A program made the translations under genes and the position numbers. Shown one piece after another: positions 35,967 through 45,321 of a DNA stretch of 64,000 nt; position 1 is the stretch's first letter, and every line of letters begins with the position of its first letter. The DNA is from an uncultured Ruminococcus sp. (GTDB taxonomy: Bacteria > Bacillota > Clostridia > Oscillospirales > Ruminococcaceae): positions 61,549 through 125,548 of the forward strand of contig UQPZ01000007.1 of assembly GCA_900543145.1 (NCBI GenBank). The letters are read 5' to 3'. The notes below the pieces were generated by a model. That model searched no databases. It was not told where the DNA came from and saw nothing but the letters and a program-made list of their open reading frames with translations.

Positions 35967-36007
35967 TAAAAACACCGGGCAGATTTGAACTGTCCGGTGT
36001 TTTTGTA
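35967..36007. terminator. Bidirectional terminator between pyrD and the ABC exporter
   Basis: A 12-bp stem (AACACCGGGCAG at 35971-35982 with CTGTCCGGTGTT at 35990-36001, one G-T pair) with a 7-nt loop. A T run follows on the plus strand and an A run precedes it, so it can stop both converging transcripts. Confidence 0.85.
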
Positions 36008-36017
36008 TATAATTTTT

Positions 36018-37865
36018 CTATGATGCTTCAAACTGAGAGTTATAAAGCTCGGCATAGAAACCGTTTTGCTCGATAAGCTGCTGATGATTTCCCTGCTCTA
36101 TTATATCTCCGTCCTTCATTACGAGAATAAGGTCTGCGTCGCGTATAGTAGAAAGCCTGTGAGCTATTATAAAGCTGGTCCTGCCCTCCATCAGATTATC
36201 CATAGCCTTCTGTATCCTTATTTCGGTCCTTGTATCTACAGATGAGGTCGCTTCATCAAGGATCAGTATCTTATTATCGGCTAGAATAGCTCTGGCAATA
36301 GTAAGCAGCTGCTTCTGACCCTGAGAAACGTTGGAGGCTTCTTCATTAAGCTCCATATTATAGCCGCCGGGAAGCGTCTGAATAAAGTGATGAACGTGCG
36401 CCGCTTTCGCTGCCGCAATAACCTCCTCGTCGGTTGCGTCAAGTCTGCCGTAGCGGATATTCTCCATAATAGTACCCTTAAACAGCCATGTATCCTGAAG
36501 CACCATTCCGAAAGCTTCTCTCAGCTCGCTTCTGTCAAAATCCCTGATATCGTAGCCGTCGACCTTGATCTTTCCTCCGTTAAGATCGTAAAATCTCATA
36601 AGCAGCTTTACCATTGTGGTTTTTCCTGCTCCGGTAGGTCCTACTATAGCTATCTTCTGACCCTGCTTTACATCTGCGGAGAAATCGTTGATTATTATCT
36701 TTTCGGGGTCATATCCGAATCTTACATTCTCAAATTCTACATCGCCCTTTACGTCGTCTATAGAAACGGGAGCGTGATTTTCGGCCTTCTGCCGCTCCTC
36801 CGGCTCTTCCAAGAACTCAAATATCCTTTCAGCAGCAGCCGCTGTAGTCTGCAGCATACTTGAAACCTGCGCCATCTGCTGGATAGGCTGTGTAAACTGT
36901 CTTACATACTGGATAAACGCCTGAATATCTCCGACGCCAATAGAACCTTTCATTACCAGAAAGGCGCCGTATACCGCTACTCCGACATAGCCGAGATTGC
37001 CTACGAACTGCATTATAGGCATCATGATACCGGAAATAAACTGAGATTTCCATGCGGAGTTATACAAAATATGGTTTGCCTTGTCAAACTCCTCAGCGGC
37101 GGCTTCCTCACGGTTGAACGCCTTGATTACCGTATGACCGCCGTATACCTCTTCTACCTGACCGTTTACATGACCAAGGTATTCCTGCTGCTGCTGAAAG
37201 TATTTCTGGGATTTCTTAACTACTATTCCGACAAGTACGGCGGAAACCGGCAAGATAACCAGTGCGATTACCGTCATAGCCGGACTTATAGACAGCATCA
37301 TTATAAGGATCCCTATAATGAGCGTTATTGATGTGATAAGCTGAGTAATAGACTGATTAAGGCTCTGAGAAAGCATATCCACGTCGTTTGTTACTCTTGA
37401 AAGCACTTCTCCGTGAGTTTTCGTATCAAAGTAGTTCATCGGCAGACGGCTCATCTTCTCGCTTATATCCTTTCTCATTTTATAGGATATTTTCTGAGAA
37501 ACCCCCGTCATTATCCAACCCTGAATAAACTGAAGCACAGCTGACAGGCAGTAAAGTCCAAGGAGGATAAGCAGTATCCTTGCGATCTTATCAAAATTTA
37601 TACCGCCGATACCCTCTATCTTAGCGACAAGTCCGTCGAAAAGCTCATTTGTTGCGCGTCCGAGGATTTTTGGACCGAGAATATTAAATACCGTTCCGCC
37701 TATTGCAAATATTATTACGGCCAATATCCTGAATTTAAACTGCGCCATATATTTTATAAGCTTAGAGGACGAGCCTTTAAAATCCTTAGGCTTTTCCCCC
37801 GCCATCATAGGACCGTGACCCATAGGGCCTCGCCTCCTCGGCGGCTGTCTTTTCATTTCAGACAT
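36018..37865 (-). CDS. Heterodimeric ABC exporter, half with intact catalytic Glu
   Basis: 615 residues: a six-helix export domain (about 45-335) and an ATPase domain. Walker A GPTGAGKTT, Walker B ILILDEATSSVD with the catalytic glutamate, but a noncanonical signature NVSQGQKQ instead of LSGGQ. In heterodimeric exporters such as TM287/288 and BmrCD, one half has the weak signature and the other the weak Walker B, giving one degenerate ATP site. That exact pairing is seen here with the next gene. It probably exports drugs or amphipathic compounds, or a lipid. The ATG directly follows the stop of the partner gene; AAGGAGGAG ribosome site. Confidence 0.9.
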   Translation of the reverse strand: MSEMKRQPPRRRGPMGHGPMMAGEKPKDFKGSSSKLIKYMAQFKFRILAVIIFAIGGTVFNILGPKILGRATNELFDGLVAKIEGIGGINFDKIARILLILLGLYCLSAVLQFIQGWIMTGVSQKISYKMRKDISEKMSRLPMNYFDTKTHGEVLSRVTNDVDMLSQSLNQSITQLITSITLIIGILIMMLSISPAMTVIALVILPVSAVLVGIVVKKSQKYFQQQQEYLGHVNGQVEEVYGGHTVIKAFNREEAAAEEFDKANHILYNSAWKSQFISGIMMPIMQFVGNLGYVGVAVYGAFLVMKGSIGVGDIQAFIQYVRQFTQPIQQMAQVSSMLQTTAAAAERIFEFLEEPEERQKAENHAPVSIDDVKGDVEFENVRFGYDPEKIIINDFSADVKQGQKIAIVGPTGAGKTTMVKLLMRFYDLNGGKIKVDGYDIRDFDRSELREAFGMVLQDTWLFKGTIMENIRYGRLDATDEEVIAAAKAAHVHHFIQTLPGGYNMELNEEASNVSQGQKQLLTIARAILADNKILILDEATSSVDTRTEIRIQKAMDNLMEGRTSFIIAHRLSTIRDADLILVMKDGDIIEQGNHQQLIEQNGFYAELYNSQFEAS

Positions 37866-40169
37866 TTAATACTCCTCCTTTTCCGTATATCCCGCGGCCT
37901 CAAGCTGCTCGCTGTATTCCTTTTCGGAAAGCTGCGACTTTACTATCTGCCTGTATACCTCGCAGCTGCACAGAAGCTGTGTATGAGTTCCGATCCCTGC
38001 GATCCTTCCTTCATCAAGCACGATTATCTTATCTGCATTCAGGATAGTTACTATTCTCTGTGCTACGATTATTACCGTTTTGTCCTTAACCCTTTCTGAC
38101 AGCGCTTTTCTGAGCTTTACGTCGGTCTTATAGTCAAGAGCCGAGAAGGAATCGTCAAAGATATATATATTGGGATCCTTTGCAATCGCTCTGGCAATAG
38201 AAAGACGCTGCTTCTGTCCTCCAGATACGTTTGAACCGCCCTGAGCGATATGGGAGCTGTATTTATCGGGCATTGCAGCTATAAAGTCCGAAGCCTGAGC
38301 TATCTCAGAAGCCATAATTATTCGGCTTTCAGGAGCGTCCTGACATCCGAAACGCAGGTTGCTGTCTATATCGCCTGAGAAAAGCACTCCCTTCTGCGGA
38401 ACAAAGCCTATGCTTTCTCTGAGATTATGCTGGGTATAGGATCTTATATCCTTACCGTCGATAAGCAGCTCGCCGCCGGTAATATCATAAAACCTGGGTA
38501 TAAGATTGATGAGAGTAGATTTTCCGCTTCCCGTACTTCCTATAATCGCTGTGGTCTCTCCCGGTTTTGCTGTGAAATCTATATCATAAAGAACGTCCTC
38601 GTCGGCTCCCGGATATCTGAAATTAACGTGCCTGAATTCAACCAGTCCATTTTCCACTCTGTCCTGAGTCGCAGTTTCTATGTCCTTGACGGACGGCTCG
38701 GTAGTAAGTATCTCATCGATTCTCTCAGCTGATACCGCCGCACGGGGAAGCATTACCGAAATCATTGTGATCATAAGGAATGCCATAACTATCTGCATTG
38801 TATAGGTTATAAAAGCAGTCATTCCTCCTACCTGAAGATTTCCTAAGTCTATCTGCTTTGAGGCTACCCAGATAATCAGTACCGAAACGCCGTTCATAAT
38901 AAACATCATAGCCGGCATCATAAACGTCATTACCCTATTCGTAAACAGCATTGTTTTAGTCAGATCCTTGTTTGCTCCGTCAAAACGCTGCTCCTCATAT
39001 TTTTCCCTTGAAAAGGCTCTTATTACAGGCAATCCCGTAAGGATCTCTCTCATTACAAGGTTAAGATTGTCAACCTTTTTCTGCATGATCTTAAATTTAG
39101 GCATTGCGACCTTCATTAGGATCCCTACCAGAACCAGTATTACTGCGACCGCAAGACCGATTATCCAGGTCATATGGGCATTTGTGTTGAGTACCTTGAT
39201 AATTCCTCCTATTCCTATAATAGGAGCGTACGCTATCATTCTTATCAGCATTACCGCAACCATCTGAATCTGCTGAATATCATTTGTCGAACGGGTAATG
39301 AGACTTGCTGTAGAAAACTTATCCATTTCAGCGCTTGAAAATTTGACTACCTTTTTAAATACGCCTATTCTCAGATCAAGACCTACCCCTGCACCGATCT
39401 TAGCCGCAATATAGCACACAGCCATTGATACAAGCATTATTATAAGCGCCATTGCAAGCATTTTTCCGCCTGTTACAAATAAATAATCCTTTTCAAGCTG
39501 ATCAAGATCAACTCCGAGAGAGGTATACTCGCCGATAACAAACGCCTTTCCCGTCTGCTCAACGATCATATCCGACAGGTCGGCATACTTTTCCTCTATT
39601 GAGCTTCTGAAATCTGCCGCGCTTACTTTGCCTGATGCTATAAAGGTCAGCATATTGACCTTCTGTCCCTCTTTGACCTCTATTCCCATAGACTGAGCAA
39701 TCTGATCCAGTGACGCACCCTGCGAATCTCCCTGAGTAAGCATTGCTGCAACAGCTTCGTCAGGCATCTGCATTGCACCCGACAGCGACATCATAGGCAT
39801 ACCGAACGCCTTATCAAGAGATTCTAAAGACTCATTGTCAAGATCAGACTTCAGAACGTAAAGTTCAGCTTCTGAAGCGCCGCTTTTATACGGCAGATCG
39901 CTTTCGCTTATACCTTTTTCAAGGCTGTAGCTGCCGTTTACAAGTTCCTTTTCTTCATCGGTCATAAACATCTGAAGAGTCTGCATTGACCCCCGGCTTA
40001 TCGCCTTGGGCGCAAGGCTTTCTACACCCTGCTGCATTATTCCGGTATCTACCAGTTCAGAGGTATAAGAGGGAAGCGAAAGGTCGCAGTATGCCTGAAC
40101 AACAAGCAGACACAGTGCGGTCACTATCCACAGCCAATACTTCTTCAAGTATTTAAGTATTTTGCCCAT
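37866..40169 (-). CDS. Heterodimeric ABC exporter, half with degenerate Walker B and large outside loop
   Basis: 767 residues, about 150-170 more than typical. The extra sequence is at about residues 35-235, between membrane helices 1 and 2, and is hydrophilic and acidic, so it should form an extracellular domain. The ATPase domain has Walker A GSTGSGKST and a normal NVSGGQKQRLS signature, but Walker B reads IYIFDDSFSALD with Asp replacing the catalytic Glu, the hallmark of the degenerate site in heterodimers. It is the middle gene of marR-ABC-ABC; its start overlaps the marR stop by 17 nt. Confidence 0.9.
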   Translation of the reverse strand: MGKILKYLKKYWLWIVTALCLLVVQAYCDLSLPSYTSELVDTGIMQQGVESLAPKAISRGSMQTLQMFMTDEEKELVNGSYSLEKGISESDLPYKSGASEAELYVLKSDLDNESLESLDKAFGMPMMSLSGAMQMPDEAVAAMLTQGDSQGASLDQIAQSMGIEVKEGQKVNMLTFIASGKVSAADFRSSIEEKYADLSDMIVEQTGKAFVIGEYTSLGVDLDQLEKDYLFVTGGKMLAMALIIMLVSMAVCYIAAKIGAGVGLDLRIGVFKKVVKFSSAEMDKFSTASLITRSTNDIQQIQMVAVMLIRMIAYAPIIGIGGIIKVLNTNAHMTWIIGLAVAVILVLVGILMKVAMPKFKIMQKKVDNLNLVMREILTGLPVIRAFSREKYEEQRFDGANKDLTKTMLFTNRVMTFMMPAMMFIMNGVSVLIIWVASKQIDLGNLQVGGMTAFITYTMQIVMAFLMITMISVMLPRAAVSAERIDEILTTEPSVKDIETATQDRVENGLVEFRHVNFRYPGADEDVLYDIDFTAKPGETTAIIGSTGSGKSTLINLIPRFYDITGGELLIDGKDIRSYTQHNLRESIGFVPQKGVLFSGDIDSNLRFGCQDAPESRIIMASEIAQASDFIAAMPDKYSSHIAQGGSNVSGGQKQRLSIARAIAKDPNIYIFDDSFSALDYKTDVKLRKALSERVKDKTVIIVAQRIVTILNADKIIVLDEGRIAGIGTHTQLLCSCEVYRQIVKSQLSEKEYSEQLEAAGYTEKEEY

Positions 40170-40668
40170 GTTTCTGTTCTCCTTCGTTAAGATTATTATT
40201 TTTATATTCCTGCAGCCGCCTGAGGATTATACTGCAAAGTCGTTCGTTAAGGTCAAAAAATGTACTGAGGTTCTCCTCCCCCATTTCTTCAAATACCTTA
40301 AACATAAACCTTTTGGTATTTTCCTTATTTGCTTCAAACAGCTCGAAGCCTTTTGGGGTAAAGCAGACCCTTACACCCCGCCGATCAGATTTATCTATAA
40401 TCCTTTCGACCAAGCCCCTGTTTTCAAGACTTCCCACAGTTTTTGAGATCATTGCCGGCGAGACCCTAAGCTCCTTTGTCAGACTGTTCATTGATACGCT
40501 TCTGCCGACCGGATCCTTGCCGCAGTCGCCGAGAATATGCGACATCACCATAAGCGTTGCAAACTCGCCTTGATTAAAATCATTATTCAGAAGTATACTG
40601 AAGCTTACGGATTTCATTTTGTGATGAAGCTCCATAAACCTGCGCGCTACGGAGTCGTCCACATCCAA
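40153..40668 (-). CDS. MarR-family repressor of the ABC exporter operon
   Basis: 171 residues. A winged-helix DNA-binding domain is recognisable: SMNSLTKELRVSPAMISKTVGSLENRGLVER (about 63-93) for the helix-turn-helix and DRRGVRVCFTPKGFELFEANKENT for the wing and dimer helix. MarR proteins release DNA when they bind a ligand. It is the first gene of the operon with the two exporter halves, and a palindromic operator overlaps the start of transcription, so it most likely represses itself and the exporter. GGGAGG ribosome site. Confidence 0.9.
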   Translation of the reverse strand: MDVDDSVARRFMELHHKMKSVSFSILLNNDFNQGEFATLMVMSHILGDCGKDPVGRSVSMNSLTKELRVSPAMISKTVGSLENRGLVERIIDKSDRRGVRVCFTPKGFELFEANKENTKRFMFKVFEEMGEENLSTFFDLNERLCSIILRRLQEYKNNNLNEGEQKHGQNT

Positions 40669-40707
40669 AACCTCCCTTTCACAACCTTTTCACAAGACTT
40701 TCACATT

Positions 40708-40738
40708 GTTAACTTGGTTTATATTTAACCTAGTTAAC
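40708..40738 (-). promoter_or_regulatory. Palindromic MarR operator
   Basis: GTTAACTTGGTT (40708-40719), 7 nt, AACCTAGTTAAC (40727-40738): an inverted repeat with 11 of 12 positions matching. It lies 9 nt downstream of the -10 box and 40 nt before the marR start, so binding would block transcription. Confidence 0.78.
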
Positions 40739-40747
40739 TATTTATAC

Positions 40748-40776
40748 AGTATAGCATTTTTCAGCCGTACAGTCAA
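40748..40776 (-). promoter_or_regulatory. Promoter of the marR-ABC operon
   Basis: On the minus strand: TTGACT (40776-40771), a 17-nt spacer, TATACT (40753-40748). Confidence 0.8.
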
Positions 40777-40889
40777 CTGCAAACATTCACAAATAATATA
40801 AACAATAATCAAAGATTTTGCTTTAATATAACCATAAACGGTAGTAAAATATGAACATATTAAATTACAGCTTGCAAAGGAGAACTGCT

Positions 40890-42440
40890 ATGAAAACAGA
40901 TAAACTTCCCGTCTGGCTCAATAATGCCGTATTCTATGAAATATATCCTCAGTCGTTCAAGGACTCTAACGGCGACGGAATAGGAGATCTGAAGGGGATC
41001 ATCCAAAAGCTTGACTATATCAAAACGCTTGGCTTTAATGCAGTGTGGCTTAATCCCTGCTTTGATTCGCCGTTTACAGATGCCGGCTATGATGTACGCG
41101 ACTATAAAAAAATCGCTCCGAGGTATGGCACTAACGAAGATATGAAACAGCTGATAGACGAAGTGCATAAAAGAGATATGCATATTATTCTTGACCTTGT
41201 TCCCGGGCATACCTCAGCTGAGCATGAATGGTTCAGGCAGTCAATGAAGCCCGAACGGAACGAATTTACCGACAGATATATCTGGACAAACTCGATCTGG
41301 GAAAGCACCGAAGGGATACCCTGTATCAGAGGTATCTCAGACCGCGACGGTTCGGCAGGCGTAAACTTTTTTTCAACTCAGCCTGCGCTAAACTACGGCT
41401 ATGCCGACCGAACCAGAGATTATATGCAGGCTCCCAATGACAAAGCACCGATGGCAGCAAGAGCGGCGATAAAGGACGTCATGTCCTTCTGGCTGGATAT
41501 GGGCTGCGACGGGTTCAGAGTAGATATGGCAGGAAGCCTTGTAAAGAACGATCCTGACGGAAGTGAAAATATAAAACTTTGGCAGGATTTCAGACAGTTC
41601 CTTGATGAAAAATACCCTCACTGCGCAATGATCTCAGAATGGGGCGAACCTGAAAAATCTATTGCCGGCGGCTTTCATATGGATTTTCTTCTGCATTTCG
41701 GACCTATGTGCTATACCTCTCTTTTCAGAAGCGAAAAGCCGTTTTTTTCAAAATCAGGAGGAGATATTTCTGTTTTCCGCAATGAATATCAGAAGTTCTA
41801 CGATTCGGCAGACGGCAGAGGACTTATTTGCATTCCTTCCTCAAATCATGATATGGACAGAATCGCACGTTACCGTGATACTGACGATCTGAAGGTATGC
41901 TTCGCTTTTCTGCTTTCAATGTGCGGAGCGCCGTTCGTATATTACGGAGATGAGATCGGAATGAACTATGTCGAAGGTCTTACCTCAGTAGAGGGAGGCT
42001 TCGGGAGGACAGGATCCCGTACTCCTATGCAGTGGGATAAGACGCTTAACGCCGGCTTCTCTGCCGGTCAGAAAACTCTTATTCCTCTCGATCCGTCTCC
42101 CGATCGCCCTGACGTACTTTCCTCATTGTCGGATAAAGATTCCCTGCTTAATACGGTCAGTGAGCTTATAGCTTTAAGACAAGCTCACAGCGCTTTACAG
42201 AATTTCGGCGGATTTGAATTTATATACGCCGAAAAAAATAAATACCCGCTTATCTACCGCCGCTACGACGATAATGAAGAGATCTTCGCAGTAATAAATC
42301 CGCTGGGTAAAGCTGCGGAATGCTCCCTTGAAATATGTATTAACGGAGATGTACTCTTTAAAACAGGCGGAGAAATAAACACGGAGGCAGGAAAAATCTC
42401 CGTACCTCCGTGCAGTGCATTTTTAATTAAAACAAAATAA
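40890..42440 (+). CDS. GH13 alpha-amylase/alpha-glucosidase family enzyme
   Basis: 516 residues from the ATG at 40890 (AAAGGAG 7 nt upstream); an upstream in-frame start at 40851 is not supported by a ribosome site. The first residues KLPVWLNNAVFYEIYPQSFKD and the motif DSNGDGIGDLKGI (calcium loop) are typical of oligo-1,6-glucosidase/alpha-glucosidase GH13. Nucleophile D212 is in DGFRVDMA, the acid/base E250 in MISEWGE, and the third acid in SSNHDMDR. There is no signal peptide, so it acts on oligosaccharides inside the cell. Substrate (alpha-1,4 or alpha-1,6) is uncertain; the strand-2 LVPGHTSAEHEWF lacks the usual NH dipeptide, which sets it apart from typical oligo-1,6-glucosidases. Confidence 0.85.
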   Translation: MKTDKLPVWLNNAVFYEIYPQSFKDSNGDGIGDLKGIIQKLDYIKTLGFNAVWLNPCFDSPFTDAGYDVRDYKKIAPRYGTNEDMKQLIDEVHKRDMHIILDLVPGHTSAEHEWFRQSMKPERNEFTDRYIWTNSIWESTEGIPCIRGISDRDGSAGVNFFSTQPALNYGYADRTRDYMQAPNDKAPMAARAAIKDVMSFWLDMGCDGFRVDMAGSLVKNDPDGSENIKLWQDFRQFLDEKYPHCAMISEWGEPEKSIAGGFHMDFLLHFGPMCYTSLFRSEKPFFSKSGGDISVFRNEYQKFYDSADGRGLICIPSSNHDMDRIARYRDTDDLKVCFAFLLSMCGAPFVYYGDEIGMNYVEGLTSVEGGFGRTGSRTPMQWDKTLNAGFSAGQKTLIPLDPSPDRPDVLSSLSDKDSLLNTVSELIALRQAHSALQNFGGFEFIYAEKNKYPLIYRRYDDNEEIFAVINPLGKAAECSLEICINGDVLFKTGGEINTEAGKISVPPCSAFLIKTK

Positions 42441-42442
42441 CG

Positions 42443-42793
42443 CTATTTCAGAGCCTCGTCCCATTCCGGCTGCTTAAAGCCTACGAGAACCTTGTCTTTA
42501 AGGACAAGTATCGGACGCTTTACGAGCATTCCGTCGGTAGATAAAAGCTTCAGCTTCTCCTCGTCAGTCATGGCGGGGAGTTTTTCTTTCAGGTTCATTG
42601 ATTTATAAAGAGTTCCGCTGGTATTAAAAAACCTTTTAAGCTCAAGTCCGCTTTTTTTATGCCACTCTTTTAGCTCTTCATAGGAGGGTCTGTCCTCCTT
42701 GATATGCCTGCTTTCAAAGTCCGAAGCTTTAGACTCGAGATATTTTCTTGCTTTAATGCAGGTGGTGCATTTCGGGTAGTTTACAAACAGCAT
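42443..42793 (-). CDS. ArsC/Spx-like thioredoxin-fold protein
   Basis: 116 residues from the ATG at 42793, chosen because AAGGA lies 9 nt upstream inside the previous gene; in-frame ATGs further upstream have none. The motif YPKCTTCIKARKYLE carries a CxxC pair at about C9 and C12, followed by the helical ArsC/Spx region with RHIKEDRPSYEELKEWH and the RPILVLKDKVLVGF strand. Members of this YffB/Spx/ArsC group are either arsenate-reductase-like or regulators. With CxxC in place, both remain possible. It overlaps the cation transporter by 41 nt. Confidence 0.82.
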   Translation of the reverse strand: MLFVNYPKCTTCIKARKYLESKASDFESRHIKEDRPSYEELKEWHKKSGLELKRFFNTSGTLYKSMNLKEKLPAMTDEEKLKLLSTDGMLVKRPILVLKDKVLVGFKQPEWDEALK

Positions 42794-43706
42794 TTTTATC
42801 ATTCCTTTCATATTCAGCTTTATCACATGGATTAACATGAACCATACAATGCTTTACCGACGGAAACTTTTCCTCAATAATATTATGAACTTCTGTAGCT
42901 ATCTCATGCGCCTTTTTTAATGTAGCGGAAGCGTCGGCGGCAATTTCTATATCCACATAAATTCTCGAACCGAAAAGACGGGTCTTTATTTCGTCAAGAC
43001 GTATAACGTCCGGCTGAGCGCTGATCTCTTTTCTCATTTTGTCAACCAACGCCTTATCGCAGGATTTATCAACCATCTTATCCATAGCATCGCGGAAGAT
43101 ATTATACGCCGATTTTATAATAAACAGGCAGATCACAACTCCGGCGATCGGATCCAGAATAGGAAAAGCGAGCCTTGCACCGGCTATACCTATCAGGCTT
43201 CCCACTGACGATAGACTGTCCGAGCGGTGATGCCAGGCGTCAGCCATTAAGGCATCAGAATTTATTTTCTTTGCCGCGGCTCTTGTATACCAATACATCC
43301 ACTCCTTAACAGCTATCGAAACAGCCGCCGCAATAAGCGGAAGAACGGTAGGAACGGCTAAACTGTCATACCCTCCGCCGAATATACTTTTCAGGCCTGT
43401 ATATCCTATGCATAAACCTGTAGCCATAAGCACGGCGGCAAGTATTATAGCCGCTGCGCTTTCAAGCCGTTCATGACCGTATGGATGCTCCTCATCGGCT
43501 TTTTTATCTGCCAGCCTGACTCCGATTATTACCACGACAGTAGAAAAAACGTCCGAAGCCGAATGAACCGCGTCGGAGATCATTGCCCCTGACCTGCCGA
43601 CTATTCCTGCAATAAGCTTTCCCGCAGACAATGCAATGTTCACAGCTATACTTACAAACGATACCCGCATAGCGATTGCAAGCTCTGAAGATTTTTTATT
43701 TCTCAT
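42753..43706 (-). CDS. Cation diffusion facilitator transporter
   Basis: 317 residues, six membrane segments. Metal-binding motifs are DAVHSASD (about 41-48) in helix 2 and DAWHHRSDSLSS (about 151-162) in helix 5; the HPYGHERLE loop is also typical. The C-terminal cytosolic domain (about 215-300) has the ferredoxin-like fold of the family. It exports zinc, iron, manganese or other divalent cations; the residues suggest zinc, iron or manganese but do not fix which. The gene's 3' end is overlapped by the ArsC/Spx-like gene, so the two are co-translated. AAGGAG ribosome site. Confidence 0.9.
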   Translation of the reverse strand: MRNKKSSELAIAMRVSFVSIAVNIALSAGKLIAGIVGRSGAMISDAVHSASDVFSTVVVIIGVRLADKKADEEHPYGHERLESAAAIILAAVLMATGLCIGYTGLKSIFGGGYDSLAVPTVLPLIAAAVSIAVKEWMYWYTRAAAKKINSDALMADAWHHRSDSLSSVGSLIGIAGARLAFPILDPIAGVVICLFIIKSAYNIFRDAMDKMVDKSCDKALVDKMRKEISAQPDVIRLDEIKTRLFGSRIYVDIEIAADASATLKKAHEIATEVHNIIEEKFPSVKHCMVHVNPCDKAEYERNDKNAVCKLPEMHHLH

Positions 43707-43766
43707 AACCCCATACTCCTTGCCCCATTTAATTAGCAGACGGTAACCAATTTACTGTATACCAAG

Positions 43767-43802
43767 ACAGGAAGCAAGAGAATAGATCTCTCCGCTTCCT
43801 GT
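43767..43802 (-). terminator. Possible terminator hairpin after the GH26-like gene
   Basis: ACAGGAAGC (43767-43775) pairs perfectly with GCTTCCTGT (43794-43802). It lies downstream of the stop at 43857, but no T run follows on the minus strand, so termination is only likely. Confidence 0.4.
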
Positions 43803-43856
43803 TATTAGTATACTATATGAAGATGTTTTTGTTTTGGTTAATCCACCATTGCTTTA

Positions 43857-45308
43857 TTACGGCTCTACAGGCTCAAAATCTATTCTTATTTCGGGCAGTT
43901 TTTCTATAGTAGTATAAGCGTTATAAAGTCCGTCAGCCGCCGACAGATTGTTTTCTCCGCTTGCAGGAGGAGCGAACAGTCTGAGCGTCAGGTCGCATTC
44001 ACCTTCAAGCGGCTTTTCAAAGAAAGCACTCATAAGGTCGATAGTTCTGGCCTCCGGAGATTTATAGAACCACTTTCCGTTTATCTCCATCATTATATTA
44101 GAATCATTATCAAAGGTTACCTCGCAGAAATGCGGATTCTTTTCAAAATGAAGCGGGATCTCGATTCCCTCAGCGTCCTCCGCTCCGCCCCAGCGAAGAG
44201 TTACAGGGAATGAAAGCTCATCGCCCTTAGTCATTGCAGGCTTAAAGAAATCGTCGTGGATAATTTCCTTATAGGTCTGCATAACAGGCTGCTCGATACC
44301 GCAGTCGGAATAGTTGGGATTTTCAATTTCAAGGCCAAGACGTCCCCTGTCACGGAACTGATAGAATGTGAAGCCGCTGAACCAATCCTCGGGATCGTTT
44401 TTGAGCATTTCGCAGAATTCCCTGACCATAACAGCCTGATCGTATGCGCCGGTAACGTCACCGTCGGCGTTGAACTCGCTCATTACCATTGGCTTCGCAA
44501 CACCGCCGTTGATTTCCTTGAATCTGTTGTAGGACATTTTTGTAAGCTTATAGGTATTCTCAACGGTATCTCTCTTAAACGACCTGTTCACAGAATCCTT
44601 GAGTGCAACATCAAAGGGCCAGCCCCAATGAAGCGCCATATATTTATCTACCGACCAGATATCCGTTTCCTTTACCGCCTGAGAAAATTCCTTTTCCATT
44701 ATGATCTCGGTTTCGTTAGGATCTTCAATACCGCCGATACACAAAATAGTCGAAACGTTTGGAGCGTACTCCTTCAGTATTTTATTGAAGCGGCAGTAGA
44801 AATCCGCAACTCCCTGATAACCTGCCTCCCCTGTTCTCTTTGTAAACGAGAACCAATTTCCGGTTGCCTCATGGTTTACTCTGAGAAGAAGCCTGCCGAA
44901 AGGCCTGAGGTCATTGGCAATAGCAATAAGGTGTTCATCAGAAACATTCGGATCAATAGTAAGAGTAAGAGTAACGTCCTGTCCGTGACGGCGCACATCT
45001 CTCATATAAGTGAAAGGCTCGTCGTCGGTCGTTCCGTTAAGTCCTCCCTTATAGGTAAAATAATCGTCATAGGGATAGTCCCACTGGAAAGAAATATCAG
45101 CGTCCTTCATAACCTCCGAGATCCTGCCGGGCCATTCCTTGTCAAGCGGATAATAGCAGTACATCAGAGAAATACTTCTGTGAGGTCTGCCAAGCTTATG
45201 AAGAATATAGTCCTGATTAACATATTCTCCCCTTTCCGAGCCGTCGCCTAAGTCAACGGCGCATTTTGCTTTTCCCATATGAACGGAATACGCTTTTAAT
45301 TCGCTCAT
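43857..45308 (-). CDS. GH26-like putative glycoside hydrolase (cytoplasmic)
   Basis: 483 residues, no signal peptide. The first 320 residues look like a clan GH-A TIM barrel: candidate acid/base E147 in RVNHEATGNWFSF and candidate nucleophile E278 in KPMVMSEFN, spaced as in GH26 mannanases. The HWGWPFD segment before it is a possible substrate-binding loop. The last 130 residues are a beta-sandwich-like domain (FPVTLRWGGAEDAEGIEIP ... DLTLRLFAPP). GH5 or an unclassified family are alternatives. It shares the strand with the upstream beta-lactamase-like lipoprotein, only 14 nt away, so the two are in one transcript. Confidence 0.65.
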   Translation of the reverse strand: MSELKAYSVHMGKAKCAVDLGDGSERGEYVNQDYILHKLGRPHRSISLMYCYYPLDKEWPGRISEVMKDADISFQWDYPYDDYFTYKGGLNGTTDDEPFTYMRDVRRHGQDVTLTLTIDPNVSDEHLIAIANDLRPFGRLLLRVNHEATGNWFSFTKRTGEAGYQGVADFYCRFNKILKEYAPNVSTILCIGGIEDPNETEIIMEKEFSQAVKETDIWSVDKYMALHWGWPFDVALKDSVNRSFKRDTVENTYKLTKMSYNRFKEINGGVAKPMVMSEFNADGDVTGAYDQAVMVREFCEMLKNDPEDWFSGFTFYQFRDRGRLGLEIENPNYSDCGIEQPVMQTYKEIIHDDFFKPAMTKGDELSFPVTLRWGGAEDAEGIEIPLHFEKNPHFCEVTFDNDSNIMMEINGKWFYKSPEARTIDLMSAFFEKPLEGECDLTLRLFAPPASGENNLSAADGLYNAYTTIEKLPEIRIDFEPVEP

Positions 45309-45321
45309 TTTTTTCGTCCTC

